From contig CACWZZ010000008.1 in assembly GCA_902765485.1 (NCBI GenBank), positions 1-64,000 on the forward strand: a stretch of 64,000 nucleotides of DNA, in the 5' to 3' direction. The notes beneath the pieces are model-generated. The model did not search any database, had not been told where the DNA came from, and saw only the letters and a list, made by a program, of their open reading frames with translations. Positions 16,718 to 25,664 of the stretch are shown one piece after another. The position numbers and the translations under genes are program-made. Source of the stretch: an uncultured Bacteroidales bacterium. GTDB taxonomy: Bacteria > Bacteroidota > Bacteroidia > Bacteroidales > Paludibacteraceae. Numbering within the stretch: position 1 is the first letter of the stretch; each line of letters opens with the position of its first letter.

Positions 16718-18904
16718 ATGGCGAATGTTCGTTTTGATGCGTTGAAAATTGCAAAAGAGCATACATCGGTGGATGTTACGGCTCCGAAAGGAAAAGTGAA
16801 AGAGTATTTCGCTTCCGATGTGTTTACGCGGGAGCGGATGAAGGAGTATATATCGGAGGAAGTGCTGGACCTGTTGTTCGACGATGTGGATAGTGGTCGC
16901 ACGATCCATCGCGATATAGCGGGTAGTGTGGCGATCGGCATGCGCAAATGGGCGATGGACCACGGTGCTACGCATTTTACCCATTGGTTTCAGCCCCTCA
17001 CCGGCGGCACGGCGGAGAAACACGATGCCTTTTTTACCATCGAGGACGGTGCGTTGATCGAGGAGTTCAGCGGCAATGCGTTGTACCAGCAGGAGCCGGA
17101 TGCTTCGTCTTTCCCTTCCGGAGGCATCCGCAATACGTTTGAAGCCCGCGGCTACTCGGCATGGGACCCTTCGTCGCCTGTTTTTCTCATCGGCGACACC
17201 CTTTGTATTCCGACGGTTTTTGTGGCATACACCGGCGAAGCGCTGGATTACAAAACGCCGCTGATCCGTTCTACCGCCTCGCTCTGCCATGCGGCGCGGG
17301 AGGTGTGCGGCTATTTCGACAAGCAGGTCAAGCATGTCCATGCGAACTTGGGCTGGGAGCAGGAGTATTTCCTGGTGGACGAAGCGCTCTATAACGCCCG
17401 TCCGGATCTGATGCTTACCGGGCGGACGCTCATGGGACATAACAGCGCCAAGAACCAGCAGCTGGAGGACCATTATTTCGGTGCTATTCCGGCGCGCGTG
17501 CTGGCTTTCATGCAGGAGCTGGAGTACGAAGCCCTGCGGGCGGGAATACCTGTTCGGACGCGCCATAATGAGGTGGCTCCGAACCAGTTCGAGATGGCGC
17601 CTGTTTTTGAGAATGTCAACCTTGCCAACGACCATAACTTGCTCGTCATGTCTATCATGGAGCGTGTGGCGCAGAAACACCATTTCCGCGTACTCCTGCA
17701 TGAGAAACCCTATGCGGGCGTGAACGGCAGCGGCAAGCATTGCAACTGGTCGCTCTCCACCAACACCGGCGTGAATCTCTTGGCGCCCGGTAAGAACCCC
17801 TATCAGAACCTCCAGTTCATCACTTTCTTGGTCAACGTCCTTATGGCGGTATATAAATACAACGGTCTGCTCAAAGCGTCCATCGCTTCGGCTACCAACG
17901 AACACCGTTTGGGTGCCAACGAAGCGCCGCCGGCGATCATCTCCGTCTTCTTGGGCAAGCAGATCAGCGAAGTGCTCGATAAGTTGGAGCATGCCAAAGC
18001 GGACGAAGCAATCATCATCAATGCCAAGAAAGAGATGAAACTCGGCGTGGCGAATATACCTGAGATCCTACTGGACAACACCGATCGCAACCGCACATCG
18101 CCTTTTGCTTTCACCGGCAACCGCTTTGAGTTCCGAGCGGTCGGCTCGTCCGCTAACTGCGGCGCGGCTATGCTGGCGCTCAATGCTGCCGTGGCGGAGC
18201 AACTGATGCTTTTCAAACAGGAAGTGGACGCGCGTATCGAATCCGGCGAACCCAAAGAAAAAGCGCTCTTCGAACTGATCCAACGCTATATTATCGCCTG
18301 CAAAGCGATCCGTTTTGACGGAAACGGCTATTCGGACGAATGGAAAGCCGAAGCGGCTCAGCGTGGGCTGAATTGCGAGACCTCGGTGCCGGTGATCATT
18401 GACCAATACCTGACGCCGGAGACGATTAAGATGTTTGATTTCACCGGCGTCCTCAGCGAAGCGGAATTGCATAGCCGTTGCGAGGTCAAATGGGAGACAT
18501 ACACCAAGAAGATCCAGATCGAGAGCCGTGTGCTGGGTGATCTGGTTCTCAACCATGTCTTGCCTGCCGCCAAACGCTACCAGACTATGCTGCTGCAAAA
18601 TGTGCTGGCGGTCAAGCAGGTCTTCTCTGCCGACGAGACGGCGTCGCTCAACGAACGCGACTATGACATCATTCGTCGTATTGAGTCGCATTCCGGCGCT
18701 ATACTGGAAGGGGTGGATAAAATGACCGAAGCGCGTCATAAAGCGAACCGGCAGCCCGATGAGCGTTCCAAAGCGGTGGCGTACCACGACACGATCCTCC
18801 CGCTCATGGCGGAGATACGAACCCATGCCGACGAGCTGGAAATGATAGTGGACGACGAGATGTGGACGCTCCCAAAATACAGAGAATTGCTTTTTATCCA
18901 TTAA
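16718..18904 (+). CDS. glnN: glutamine synthetase type III
   Basis: GSIII makes glutamine from glutamate, ammonia and ATP. The start at ATG 16718 (MANVRFDALKIAKEHTS) gives 728 residues, the usual GSIII length. Diagnostic stretches are AMDHGATHFTHWFQPLTGGTAEKHDAF, LGWEQEYFLVDEALY, RHNEVAPNQFEMAPVFE, LHEKPYAGVNGSGKHCNWS and NRTSPFAFTGNRFEFRAVGSS. An upstream 22-codon extension lies within the leader and is rejected. The gene is only 5 bp from dapF. Its product feeds the glutamine-dependent enzymes PyrG and GlmS encoded downstream. Confidence 0.95.
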   Translation: MANVRFDALKIAKEHTSVDVTAPKGKVKEYFASDVFTRERMKEYISEEVLDLLFDDVDSGRTIHRDIAGSVAIGMRKWAMDHGATHFTHWFQPLTGGTAEKHDAFFTIEDGALIEEFSGNALYQQEPDASSFPSGGIRNTFEARGYSAWDPSSPVFLIGDTLCIPTVFVAYTGEALDYKTPLIRSTASLCHAAREVCGYFDKQVKHVHANLGWEQEYFLVDEALYNARPDLMLTGRTLMGHNSAKNQQLEDHYFGAIPARVLAFMQELEYEALRAGIPVRTRHNEVAPNQFEMAPVFENVNLANDHNLLVMSIMERVAQKHHFRVLLHEKPYAGVNGSGKHCNWSLSTNTGVNLLAPGKNPYQNLQFITFLVNVLMAVYKYNGLLKASIASATNEHRLGANEAPPAIISVFLGKQISEVLDKLEHAKADEAIIINAKKEMKLGVANIPEILLDNTDRNRTSPFAFTGNRFEFRAVGSSANCGAAMLALNAAVAEQLMLFKQEVDARIESGEPKEKALFELIQRYIIACKAIRFDGNGYSDEWKAEAAQRGLNCETSVPVIIDQYLTPETIKMFDFTGVLSEAELHSRCEVKWETYTKKIQIESRVLGDLVLNHVLPAAKRYQTMLLQNVLAVKQVFSADETASLNERDYDIIRRIESHSGAILEGVDKMTEARHKANRQPDERSKAVAYHDTILPLMAEIRTHADELEMIVDDEMWTLPKYRELLFIH

Positions 18905-18909
18905 TAGCG

Positions 18910-19734
18910 ATGGCAGCTCTTCCTTTTATCAAAATGCATGGTCTTGGAAACGACTACATCTTTATAGATTGTTTCTCTAAGACTACAGTTGCGCTAATAG
19001 CACGGCTTGACATTCCCGCTTTAGCGAGGCGTGTCTCTGATCGCCATTTTGGCATTGGGGCGGATGGTTTGGTGCTTATTCTTCCGACCAAAGAGGCGGA
19101 TGCGGAGATGCGCATATTCAATGCGGATGGCTCGGAAGCAGAGATGTGTGGCAATGCTATTCGCTGCGTAGGAAAATACCTTTATGAAAGCGGGTTATGT
19201 GCCGATACCGGAATCTCTGTCAGCACATTAGCAGGTATCCGAAAGTTAAACTTACTTCTCACGGACGGCGTCGTGTCCCGGATCACAGTGAACATGGGGA
19301 CGCCAAAGATGGCTGCGGATTCTCTTTCTTTGAAGGAACGCGATACATTAGGATTCATATCTGTAAACATAGGAAATCCGCACGCTGTGTTTTTCCGTAA
19401 CTGGCTCATCTCTGATGCGGAAATGGCTGATATGGGCGCACGCATCAGTACGCATCCCCATTTTCCTCATGGTACGAATGTCGAGTTTGTCCATGTTCGC
19501 AATATGCATGAACTGGATGTCCGCGTATGGGAGCGGGGGACGGGAGAGACGCTGGCTTGTGGCACGGGGGCTTGCGCGACGGCTGTGGCGGCTTTCTGGA
19601 TGGAAGAGACAGAGCACGAGGTGACCGTGCATCTCAAAGGTGGAAATTTGTTTATTCAATATGATCCTATTGATAAAATAGTGTATATGACCGGACCTGC
19701 TACAGAAGTGTTCAGGGGGCAAGTGAGCGTCTAA
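18910..19734 (+). CDS. dapF: diaminopimelate epimerase
   Basis: DapF interconverts LL- and meso-diaminopimelate for lysine and peptidoglycan. The start at ATG 18910 (MAALPFIKMHGLGNDYIFID) gives 274 residues, normal for DapF. Both catalytic cysteines are present: MCGNAIRCVGKYL and LACGTGACATAVAA. From here through pyrG the base composition is visibly less GC-rich than in the flanking glnN and glmS. It is 12 bp before dapL. Confidence 0.95.
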   Translation: MAALPFIKMHGLGNDYIFIDCFSKTTVALIARLDIPALARRVSDRHFGIGADGLVLILPTKEADAEMRIFNADGSEAEMCGNAIRCVGKYLYESGLCADTGISVSTLAGIRKLNLLLTDGVVSRITVNMGTPKMAADSLSLKERDTLGFISVNIGNPHAVFFRNWLISDAEMADMGARISTHPHFPHGTNVEFVHVRNMHELDVRVWERGTGETLACGTGACATAVAAFWMEETEHEVTVHLKGGNLFIQYDPIDKIVYMTGPATEVFRGQVSV

Positions 19735-19746
19735 ATCCATTCGCGT

Positions 19747-20916
19747 ATGAAAATCAATTCACATTATACTGATTTGTCCACTCATTATTTGTTTCACGAC
19801 ATCGATTTGAGGGTGAATGAGTATTTGGCACATCATCCGGGTGAGCATTTGTTGCGGATGGGGGTGGGGGATGTAACTCGCCCTTTGCCGCCTGTCATTG
19901 TGGAGGCTATGTGCTCTGCTGCTGAAGAACTGGAGCATGAGGATACGTTTCGAGGTTATGGACCTGAGAACGGATATGAGTGGTTGCAGCAATGCATCAT
20001 TGACCATGATTTTAAGCCGCGAGGTATAGAATTTCAACCGGATGAAATCTTTATCGGAGAAGGAGCAGGTAGCGACCTGGGAAATCTCAGCGAACTATTC
20101 GCCTCGGACAATACGGTTGCTATTCCGGATCCGACTTACCCTGCGTATGTCGATGCCAATATGATGGCTGGGAGGAAAATCGTCCTTTTGCCATGCCTTA
20201 AAGAGAATAATTTTGTTCCGGAACGGCCGGAGGAGAAGGTGGATATCATCTATTTGTGTTTTCCCAATAACCCCACCGGCGCTGTTCTGACGCATGAGCA
20301 ACTTCGGCTTTGGGTGGATTACGCTCGTAACAATCATAGTATCATTATTTTTGATGCGGCGTACGAGGCTTATATTTCTTCGCCGGACACCCCTCATAGT
20401 ATCTATGAGATCGAAGGAGCCAAAGAGGTGGCTGTCGAGGTGCATAGTTTCAGCAAAAGCGCGGGATTCACATCCGTCAGATGCGGCTATACCGTGGTTC
20501 CCTACGATACGGGGCTACAAGCCATGTGGATGCGGCGTCAATGTACAAAATACAACGGTACGGCATATGTCTCCCAGCGTGCGGCACAAGCCACTTATAC
20601 GCCGGAAGGACGTGCTGCTGTCAATGCGAACGTGGCATATTATATGGAAACGGCGCAAATGATTAGGCAGGGATTGCAGGAAGCCGGATTGCAGGTCTTC
20701 GGCGGCATCAACGCTCCCTATATTTGGTGTGCTACTCCGAATGGCATGGGCTCATGGGATTTTTTTGACTTATTGCTGAACCGATGTAAAACAATATGTA
20801 CTCCGGGGGTGGGGTTTGGACCTTCTGGAGAAGGATATGTGCGCTTCTCTGCCTTCTCGCATAGAGAAGATGTCCTGAGAGCACTCGAACGCATTCATAC
20901 GGATTTGTCATTATGA
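19747..20916 (+). CDS. dapL: LL-diaminopimelate aminotransferase
   Basis: DapL converts tetrahydrodipicolinate directly to LL-diaminopimelate. The 389-residue protein matches the family at LLRMGVGDVTRPLPPVIVEAM, DTFRGYGPENGYEWL, LCFPNNPTGAVL, FDAAYEAYI, the PLP lysine in HSFSKSAGFTSVRCGYTVVP, RQCTKYNGTAYVSQRAA and GVGFGPSGEGYVR. It is somewhat shorter than the usual 405-410 residues, mainly in internal loops. The position between dapF and pyrG supports the call. It overlaps pyrG by 4 bp (ATGA). Confidence 0.92.
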   Translation: MKINSHYTDLSTHYLFHDIDLRVNEYLAHHPGEHLLRMGVGDVTRPLPPVIVEAMCSAAEELEHEDTFRGYGPENGYEWLQQCIIDHDFKPRGIEFQPDEIFIGEGAGSDLGNLSELFASDNTVAIPDPTYPAYVDANMMAGRKIVLLPCLKENNFVPERPEEKVDIIYLCFPNNPTGAVLTHEQLRLWVDYARNNHSIIIFDAAYEAYISSPDTPHSIYEIEGAKEVAVEVHSFSKSAGFTSVRCGYTVVPYDTGLQAMWMRRQCTKYNGTAYVSQRAAQATYTPEGRAAVNANVAYYMETAQMIRQGLQEAGLQVFGGINAPYIWCATPNGMGSWDFFDLLLNRCKTICTPGVGFGPSGEGYVRFSAFSHREDVLRALERIHTDLSL

Positions 20917-22523
20917 GCAAATGTCATTATATTTTTGTTACAGGCGGTGTCGCTTCCTCGTTAGGTAAAGGTATTGTGGCGGCTTCGTTGGGTAAGTTAC
21001 TGCAAGCACGCGGGCTGCGGGTAACGAATCAAAAACTGGATCCGTATATCAACGTTGATCCCGGAACGCTTAATCCCTATGAACACGGTGAGTGTTATGT
21101 TACCGCGGACGGGCATGAGGCTGACCTTGATTTGGGGCATTATGAGCGATTCTTGAATGTTGAGACACACAAGGTTAACAACCTGACTGCCGGAAGTATC
21201 TATCATTCTGTTATTGAGAAAGAGCGTCGGGGGGATTTCCTAGGAAAAACCGTTCAGGTAATCCCGCATATTACCGATGAGATTAAGCATAATGTAATTG
21301 CTTTGGGAGAAAGTGGGCAGTTTGACTTTGTGATTACAGAAATTGGAGGAACGGTCGGAGACATCGAGTCGTTGCCATTCATTGAAGCTATGCGACAAAT
21401 GAAGTGGGAATTGGGGAGAGATTGTTTGTCTGTTCACCTCACGTATGTTCCTTTTCTGGCGGCGGCTCATGAGTTGAAAACTAAACCGACACAACACTCT
21501 GTAAAAGCATTGCAGCAAAGTGGCATCCAACCCGATATTATCGTCCTTCGCACGGAACATTCGATCCCTGAATCCATTAAAGCCAAGGTGGGATTATTTT
21601 GTAATGTTAACCCGAAGGCGGTAGTGCAGTGTGAGGATGCGGATTCGATCTATGAGGTGCCCGGAAACTTGCATCGTGAAAATTTGGATGAAATAATTCT
21701 GGAACATATCGGAATGGATACGCGTACGCTCCAGCCGATGGATATGAAGGAATGGAATACATTCCTACAATTACGCAGGCAGGCAACTCAGCAGGTACGC
21801 ATTGCGATAGTCGGAAAATATGTACAGTTGCACGATGCGTACATGTCTATCCGCGAGAGTCTTTCCCATGCGTGCACGTATAACCACTGTAAGTTGGAAC
21901 TGACTGAAATATTGTCGGATGACCTTACACAGCAAAATGTAGCGAAATGCTTGGACGGATTTCAAGGTATCGTCATTGCGCCGGGGTTTGGAGGAAGAGG
22001 AATAGAAGGCAAATTAGCAGCTATCCGGTACGCACGCGAAAACAACATCCCCTGCTTTGGAATATGCTTGGGTATGCAATGCATGGCAATTGAGTTCGCC
22101 CGTAATATTTTAGGCTTCGCCGATGCTAATAGTACTGAGTTTGACCCGAATACAACGCATAATGTGGTGGATATGATGGAGGAGCAGAAACGACTTGTTA
22201 ATAAGGGAGCAACCATGAGATTAGGTGCCTATGAATGTCATTTGCGTCCGGGGACCAAAGTGAGGGCTATTTACGGCAAAGAACAAATCCGTGAGCGTCA
22301 TAGACACCGCTATGAGTTTAATAACGCCTATAGGGAGTTATTCGAACAATTTAATATGCTATGCGTGGGGAAAAACCAAGAGGCTGATTTGGTGGAAATA
22401 ATAGAGTTAAAAAATCATCCTTGGTTCATAGGAGTGCAGTACCATCCTGAATTTTCAGGGACTGTGCTTAAACCTCATCCATTATTCATGGACTTTATAC
22501 ATGTTGCAAAAAATCTTAAATGA
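20913..22523 (+). CDS. pyrG: CTP synthase
   Basis: PyrG aminates UTP to CTP using glutamine. The 536-residue protein has the amidoligase start FVTGGVASSLGKGIVAASLG, the ITEIGGTVGDIESLPFIEA motif and a C-terminal class I glutamine amidotransferase domain with the catalytic cysteine in CFGICLGMQCMAIEFARN and a terminal VQYHPEF histidine. Length is normal. Its translation is coupled to dapL by a 4-bp overlap. The third positions are less GC-rich than in glmS, as in dapF and dapL. Confidence 0.97.
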   Translation: MSKCHYIFVTGGVASSLGKGIVAASLGKLLQARGLRVTNQKLDPYINVDPGTLNPYEHGECYVTADGHEADLDLGHYERFLNVETHKVNNLTAGSIYHSVIEKERRGDFLGKTVQVIPHITDEIKHNVIALGESGQFDFVITEIGGTVGDIESLPFIEAMRQMKWELGRDCLSVHLTYVPFLAAAHELKTKPTQHSVKALQQSGIQPDIIVLRTEHSIPESIKAKVGLFCNVNPKAVVQCEDADSIYEVPGNLHRENLDEIILEHIGMDTRTLQPMDMKEWNTFLQLRRQATQQVRIAIVGKYVQLHDAYMSIRESLSHACTYNHCKLELTEILSDDLTQQNVAKCLDGFQGIVIAPGFGGRGIEGKLAAIRYARENNIPCFGICLGMQCMAIEFARNILGFADANSTEFDPNTTHNVVDMMEEQKRLVNKGATMRLGAYECHLRPGTKVRAIYGKEQIRERHRHRYEFNNAYRELFEQFNMLCVGKNQEADLVEIIELKNHPWFIGVQYHPEFSGTVLKPHPLFMDFIHVAKNLK

Positions 22524-22537
22524 TAAAATACTAAATT

Positions 22538-22569
22538 TCAAATCTTCAAATCATCAAATCATCAAATCC
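22538..22569 (+). repeat. octamer array immediately upstream of glmS
   Basis: Four 8-bp units: TCAAATCT, TCAAATCA, TCAAATCA, TCAAATCC. The last unit ends 1 bp before the glmS ATG and occupies the place of a ribosome-binding region. Confidence 0.9.
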
Positions 22570-22570
22570 A

Positions 22571-24466
22571 ATGTGCGGAATTGTAGGATATATAGGTCGC
22601 CGTGCGGCGTACCCGATTTTGATCAAAGGTCTCCATCGTCTGGAGTACCGCGGTTATGATAGCGCCGGCGTGGCGCTCATCAATGAGCAAGGCAAACTGA
22701 ATGTCTATAAGGCGAAAGGTAAAGTATCGCAACTGGAAGCGTACGCGGCGGACAAGGACACCGGCGGAACAATAGGTATTGCGCACACGCGTTGGGCGAC
22801 GCATGGCGAACCCAATGCGGTCAATGCGCACCCCCATTACTCCGAGTCCGAGCGGCTGGCGATCATTCATAACGGAATTATCGAGAACTACGCGGTCCTC
22901 AAAGCCGGTCTGCAGAAGGAGGGCTATACATTCAAGTCCGAGACCGACACAGAGGTGCTCGTCCAGCTCATTGAATACACCCAGCTCAACAAGCATGTGG
23001 ACCTCAAGACTGCCGTCCAACTTGCGCTCCAGCAGGTCATCGGAGCCTATGCAATCGCTATTCTTGACAAAGACCATCCGGACACGCTCATTGCTGCCCG
23101 CAAAGGTTCGCCCCTCGTGGTGGGAATAGGTGAAGGGGAGTATTTCTTGGCTTCCGATGCTACGCCGATCGTCGAATACACCGACCAAGTGATCTATATT
23201 GACGACGAAGAAGTGGTTAGCATCTGTATGCCTGCAACCTCCGGCTCTGCCGGGCTCCCTCCCTCCGGGGGAGGGCGGGGGGAGAGGCTCCTCAATATTA
23301 CTACCATCAACAACGTTGAAAAGACCCCTGAGATCAAGCGTCTGGAGCTCTCGTTGAGCCAGCTGGAAAAAGGCGGCTACCCGCATTTCATGCTCAAGGA
23401 GATCTTCGAGCAGCCGCGCACGCTGACCGACTCCATGCGCGGACGCGTCAACGTCCGACAGGACAATATCGCCCTCTCCGGATTCATCGATAATAAAGAC
23501 CGTTTCCTGAACGCCAAGCGAATTATCATCACCGCTTGCGGCACTTCGTGGCACGCCGGTTTGATCGCTATGTACGCCATCGAAGAGTTCGCGCAAATAC
23601 CTGTCGAGGTTGAGTATTCGTCTGAGTTCCGCTATCGCAAGCCGGTCATCAACAAGGACGATGTGGTCATTGCCATCTCGCAGTCCGGCGAGACAGCAGA
23701 CACCTTAGCGGCGATCCAACTCGCTAAGTCCAAAGGAGCGTTCATCTTCTCTATCTGTAATGTCATCGGGGCGTCTATCCCGCGTCTGAGCGACAGCGGC
23801 TGTTACACCCATGTGGGACCGGAGATCGGCGTCGCCTCCACCAAAGCCTTTACGGCACAAGTGGTAGCGCTTACGATGCTCGCCCTTTGTATCGGAAAAG
23901 AGAAAGGAACGATCTCCGAAGACCAATATCTCCGGATCGTCCGCGAACTGGGTCAGATCCCCGACAAGATCGAGCGCGTGCTGTCCCAGAACAAACGTAT
24001 TGCGGATTTCGCCAAGACTTTCACGTACGCCCAGAATTTCATTTATCTCGGACGCGGGTATAATTACCCGGTTGCATTGGAGGGCGCGCTCAAACTGAAG
24101 GAGATCTCGTATATTCATGCCGAGGGCTATCCCGCGGCGGAGATGAAGCACGGACCGATTGCCCTCATCTCGCAGGAAATGCCGGTGGTAGTCGTTGCGC
24201 CGCATTGTGGCACCTACGAAAAAGTGGTCTCGAACATCCAGGAAATCAAAGCCCGGAAGGGTAGAGTGATTGCCGTGGTGACGGAAGGCGACGAAGTGGT
24301 CTCCAAGATTGCGGATTACACCATTGAGATCCCTGAAACGGAGGAGTGCCTCACACCGCTGCTGACGGTCATTCCGCTCCAGCTCATGGCGTACCACATT
24401 GCCGTCGTCAAAGGCTGCGATGTGGATCAGCCGCGAAACCTCGCCAAATCAGTCACTGTTGAATAA
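22571..24466 (+). CDS. glmS: glutamine-fructose-6-phosphate aminotransferase (isomerising)
   Basis: GlmS makes glucosamine 6-phosphate for cell-wall sugars. The 631-residue protein starts MCGIVGYIG with the N-terminal nucleophile cysteine. It shows HRLEYRGYDSAGVAL, HTRWATHGEPN and HNGIIENY in the amidotransferase half. Two SIS domains follow (TACGTSWHAGLIAMYA, SQSGETADTL, then HAEGYPAAEMKHGPIALI). Residues 229-240 (LPPSGGGRGERL), at the loop before the linker that joins the two halves, derive from a 36-bp G-rich element shared with fprA. An octamer array precedes the start. Confidence 0.96.
   Translation: MCGIVGYIGRRAAYPILIKGLHRLEYRGYDSAGVALINEQGKLNVYKAKGKVSQLEAYAADKDTGGTIGIAHTRWATHGEPNAVNAHPHYSESERLAIIHNGIIENYAVLKAGLQKEGYTFKSETDTEVLVQLIEYTQLNKHVDLKTAVQLALQQVIGAYAIAILDKDHPDTLIAARKGSPLVVGIGEGEYFLASDATPIVEYTDQVIYIDDEEVVSICMPATSGSAGLPPSGGGRGERLLNITTINNVEKTPEIKRLELSLSQLEKGGYPHFMLKEIFEQPRTLTDSMRGRVNVRQDNIALSGFIDNKDRFLNAKRIIITACGTSWHAGLIAMYAIEEFAQIPVEVEYSSEFRYRKPVINKDDVVIAISQSGETADTLAAIQLAKSKGAFIFSICNVIGASIPRLSDSGCYTHVGPEIGVASTKAFTAQVVALTMLALCIGKEKGTISEDQYLRIVRELGQIPDKIERVLSQNKRIADFAKTFTYAQNFIYLGRGYNYPVALEGALKLKEISYIHAEGYPAAEMKHGPIALISQEMPVVVVAPHCGTYEKVVSNIQEIKARKGRVIAVVTEGDEVVSKIADYTIEIPETEECLTPLLTVIPLQLMAYHIAVVKGCDVDQPRNLAKSVTVE
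23255..23290 (+). repeat. 36-bp G-rich palindromic element in frame in glmS
   Basis: Twelve codons reading LPPSGGGRGERL, C-rich at the left and G-rich at the right, so able to fold into a hairpin. It is the same length, frame and layout as 12330-12365 in fprA (LPSFQGGVGGRL). Confidence 0.85.
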
Positions 24467-24491
24467 AAATACTGCTTTTTGCCTTCCACGA

Positions 24492-24535
24492 GTGGGTGAT
24501 TAGTGGGTGATTAGTGGGTGATTAGTGGGTTGTTA
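24492..24535 (+). repeat. 11-bp tandem array after glmS
   Basis: Three exact copies of GTGGGTGATTA and a fourth variant GTGGGTTGTTA. The unit resembles the GTGCGTGATAA array at 57504. Confidence 0.93.
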
Positions 24536-24579
24536 GTATGACATCAACGGCACGATAAGCCGCCTGAAAGAAGAAATGC

Positions 24580-24599
24580 ATCCGCCAAGTTTGGCGGAT
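24580..24599. other. perfect inverted repeat upstream of ddh
   Basis: Arms ATCCGCCAA / TTGGCGGAT with a 2-nt spacer, 38 bp before the ddh start. There is no T-run after it, so it is not an ordinary terminator; it could be an operator or a dispersed palindrome. Confidence 0.65.
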
Positions 24600-24637
24600 C
24601 TGAAACACAATATATATAACAAAAAACATACCAAAAT

Positions 24638-25510
24638 ATGAATAATATGATGAAAGTAGCGATTCTTGGTTACGGCAATATTGGTAAAGCCGCCGAACAA
24701 GCTGTTCTTGCCGCTCCGGACATGGAGTTGGCGGGTATTTATCACCATGACGACTGCCTGTCGTGCATGGCTGGAAACATTGATGTCATGTTGGTCTGCA
24801 CGCCAACGCGTGAAGTCCGGACTTTCGCTGCCGTGTTGGCTTCGAGAGGAATATGTACCGTCGATAGTTTTGATATCCATGGTCAGATATGGTCCCTGCG
24901 CGAAGCGATGGACGCGGTCTGCAAGACCAATAAGACGGTCTCAATCCTCTCCGCAGGTTGGGATCCCGGAACGGACTCCATGGTGCGCGCGCTGCTTCAA
25001 GCTATGGCGCCTAAGGGATTGACTTACACCAATTTCGGTCCCGGTCGTTCTATGGGACATACCGTGGCTGCCAAAGCGATCAAGGGCGTTAAGAATGCGC
25101 TCTCGATGACCATTCCGTTGGGAACAGGAATCCACCGCCGCATGGTGTATATCGAGTTGGAAGAAGGAGCGGATTTTAAGACCGTGGAAGCTGCGCTCTT
25201 GGCGGACGATTATTTTGCGCACGATGAGACCCACGTTATTCCTGTGGACAGCGTGGATGCGCTCAATAATGTGGCGCACGGCGTGAACCTCGTTCGCTCC
25301 GGTGTCTCCGGCGTGACCCACAACCAGCGTTTCGAGTTCAACATGGAGATCAACAACCCTGCTCTAACCGGTCAAGTCATGGTGTCTTGTGCCCGTGCTG
25401 CCGTGCGTATGAGAGACCGCGGTGAGTTCGGCGCAAAGACCATGATCGAACTCCGTCCCATCGACCTCCTCCCGGGCACAATAGAAGAAAACATCAAATC
25501 CCTTGTATAA
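24638..25510 (+). CDS. ddh: meso-diaminopimelate D-dehydrogenase
   Basis: Ddh makes meso-diaminopimelate from tetrahydrodipicolinate, ammonia and NADPH in one step. The 290-residue protein starts with a Rossmann fold (VAILGYGNIGKAAEQAV). It has the family motifs CTPTREVR, TVDSFDIH, SAGWDPGTDSMVRALLQAMAP, TNFGPGRSMGHTVAAKAI and THNQRFEFNMEINNPALTGQVMV. ATG 24638 is used; ATG 24647 is an alternative. It is preceded by an 11-bp repeat array and a palindrome rather than by a clear promoter. With dapL and dapF nearby, the genome holds two routes to meso-DAP. Confidence 0.93.
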   Translation: MNNMMKVAILGYGNIGKAAEQAVLAAPDMELAGIYHHDDCLSCMAGNIDVMLVCTPTREVRTFAAVLASRGICTVDSFDIHGQIWSLREAMDAVCKTNKTVSILSAGWDPGTDSMVRALLQAMAPKGLTYTNFGPGRSMGHTVAAKAIKGVKNALSMTIPLGTGIHRRMVYIELEEGADFKTVEAALLADDYFAHDETHVIPVDSVDALNNVAHGVNLVRSGVSGVTHNQRFEFNMEINNPALTGQVMVSCARAAVRMRDRGEFGAKTMIELRPIDLLPGTIEENIKSLV

Positions 25511-25598
25511 AATCCCCCCCTTCGGTCGTTGTTGGGGTTGTACCTGTGCACCGTAAATGGTCGGAGCCGGAGTTGCCACCGATTTTTTTCTATAACAT

Positions 25599-25629
25599 TT
25601 GCGTATTTCAATTATTTTTACTACCTTTG
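25599..25629 (+). promoter_or_regulatory. Bacteroidota-type promoter for the amino-acid transporter genes
   Basis: TTG at 25599-25601 and TACCTTTG at 25622-25629 with a 20-nt spacer, 35 bp before the start codon. Confidence 0.82.
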
Positions 25630-25664
25630 CGGCAGATTTAACAGCTAACACACAATCCACAACA

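Noticed and set aside
16691..17992. Minus-strand frame of about 430 codons opposite glnN
   Set aside because: Antisense shadow of a highly conserved glutamine synthetase.
25511..25560. Intrinsic terminator after ddh (C-run and G-run)
   Set aside because: The stem is weak and no T-run follows; left uncalled.
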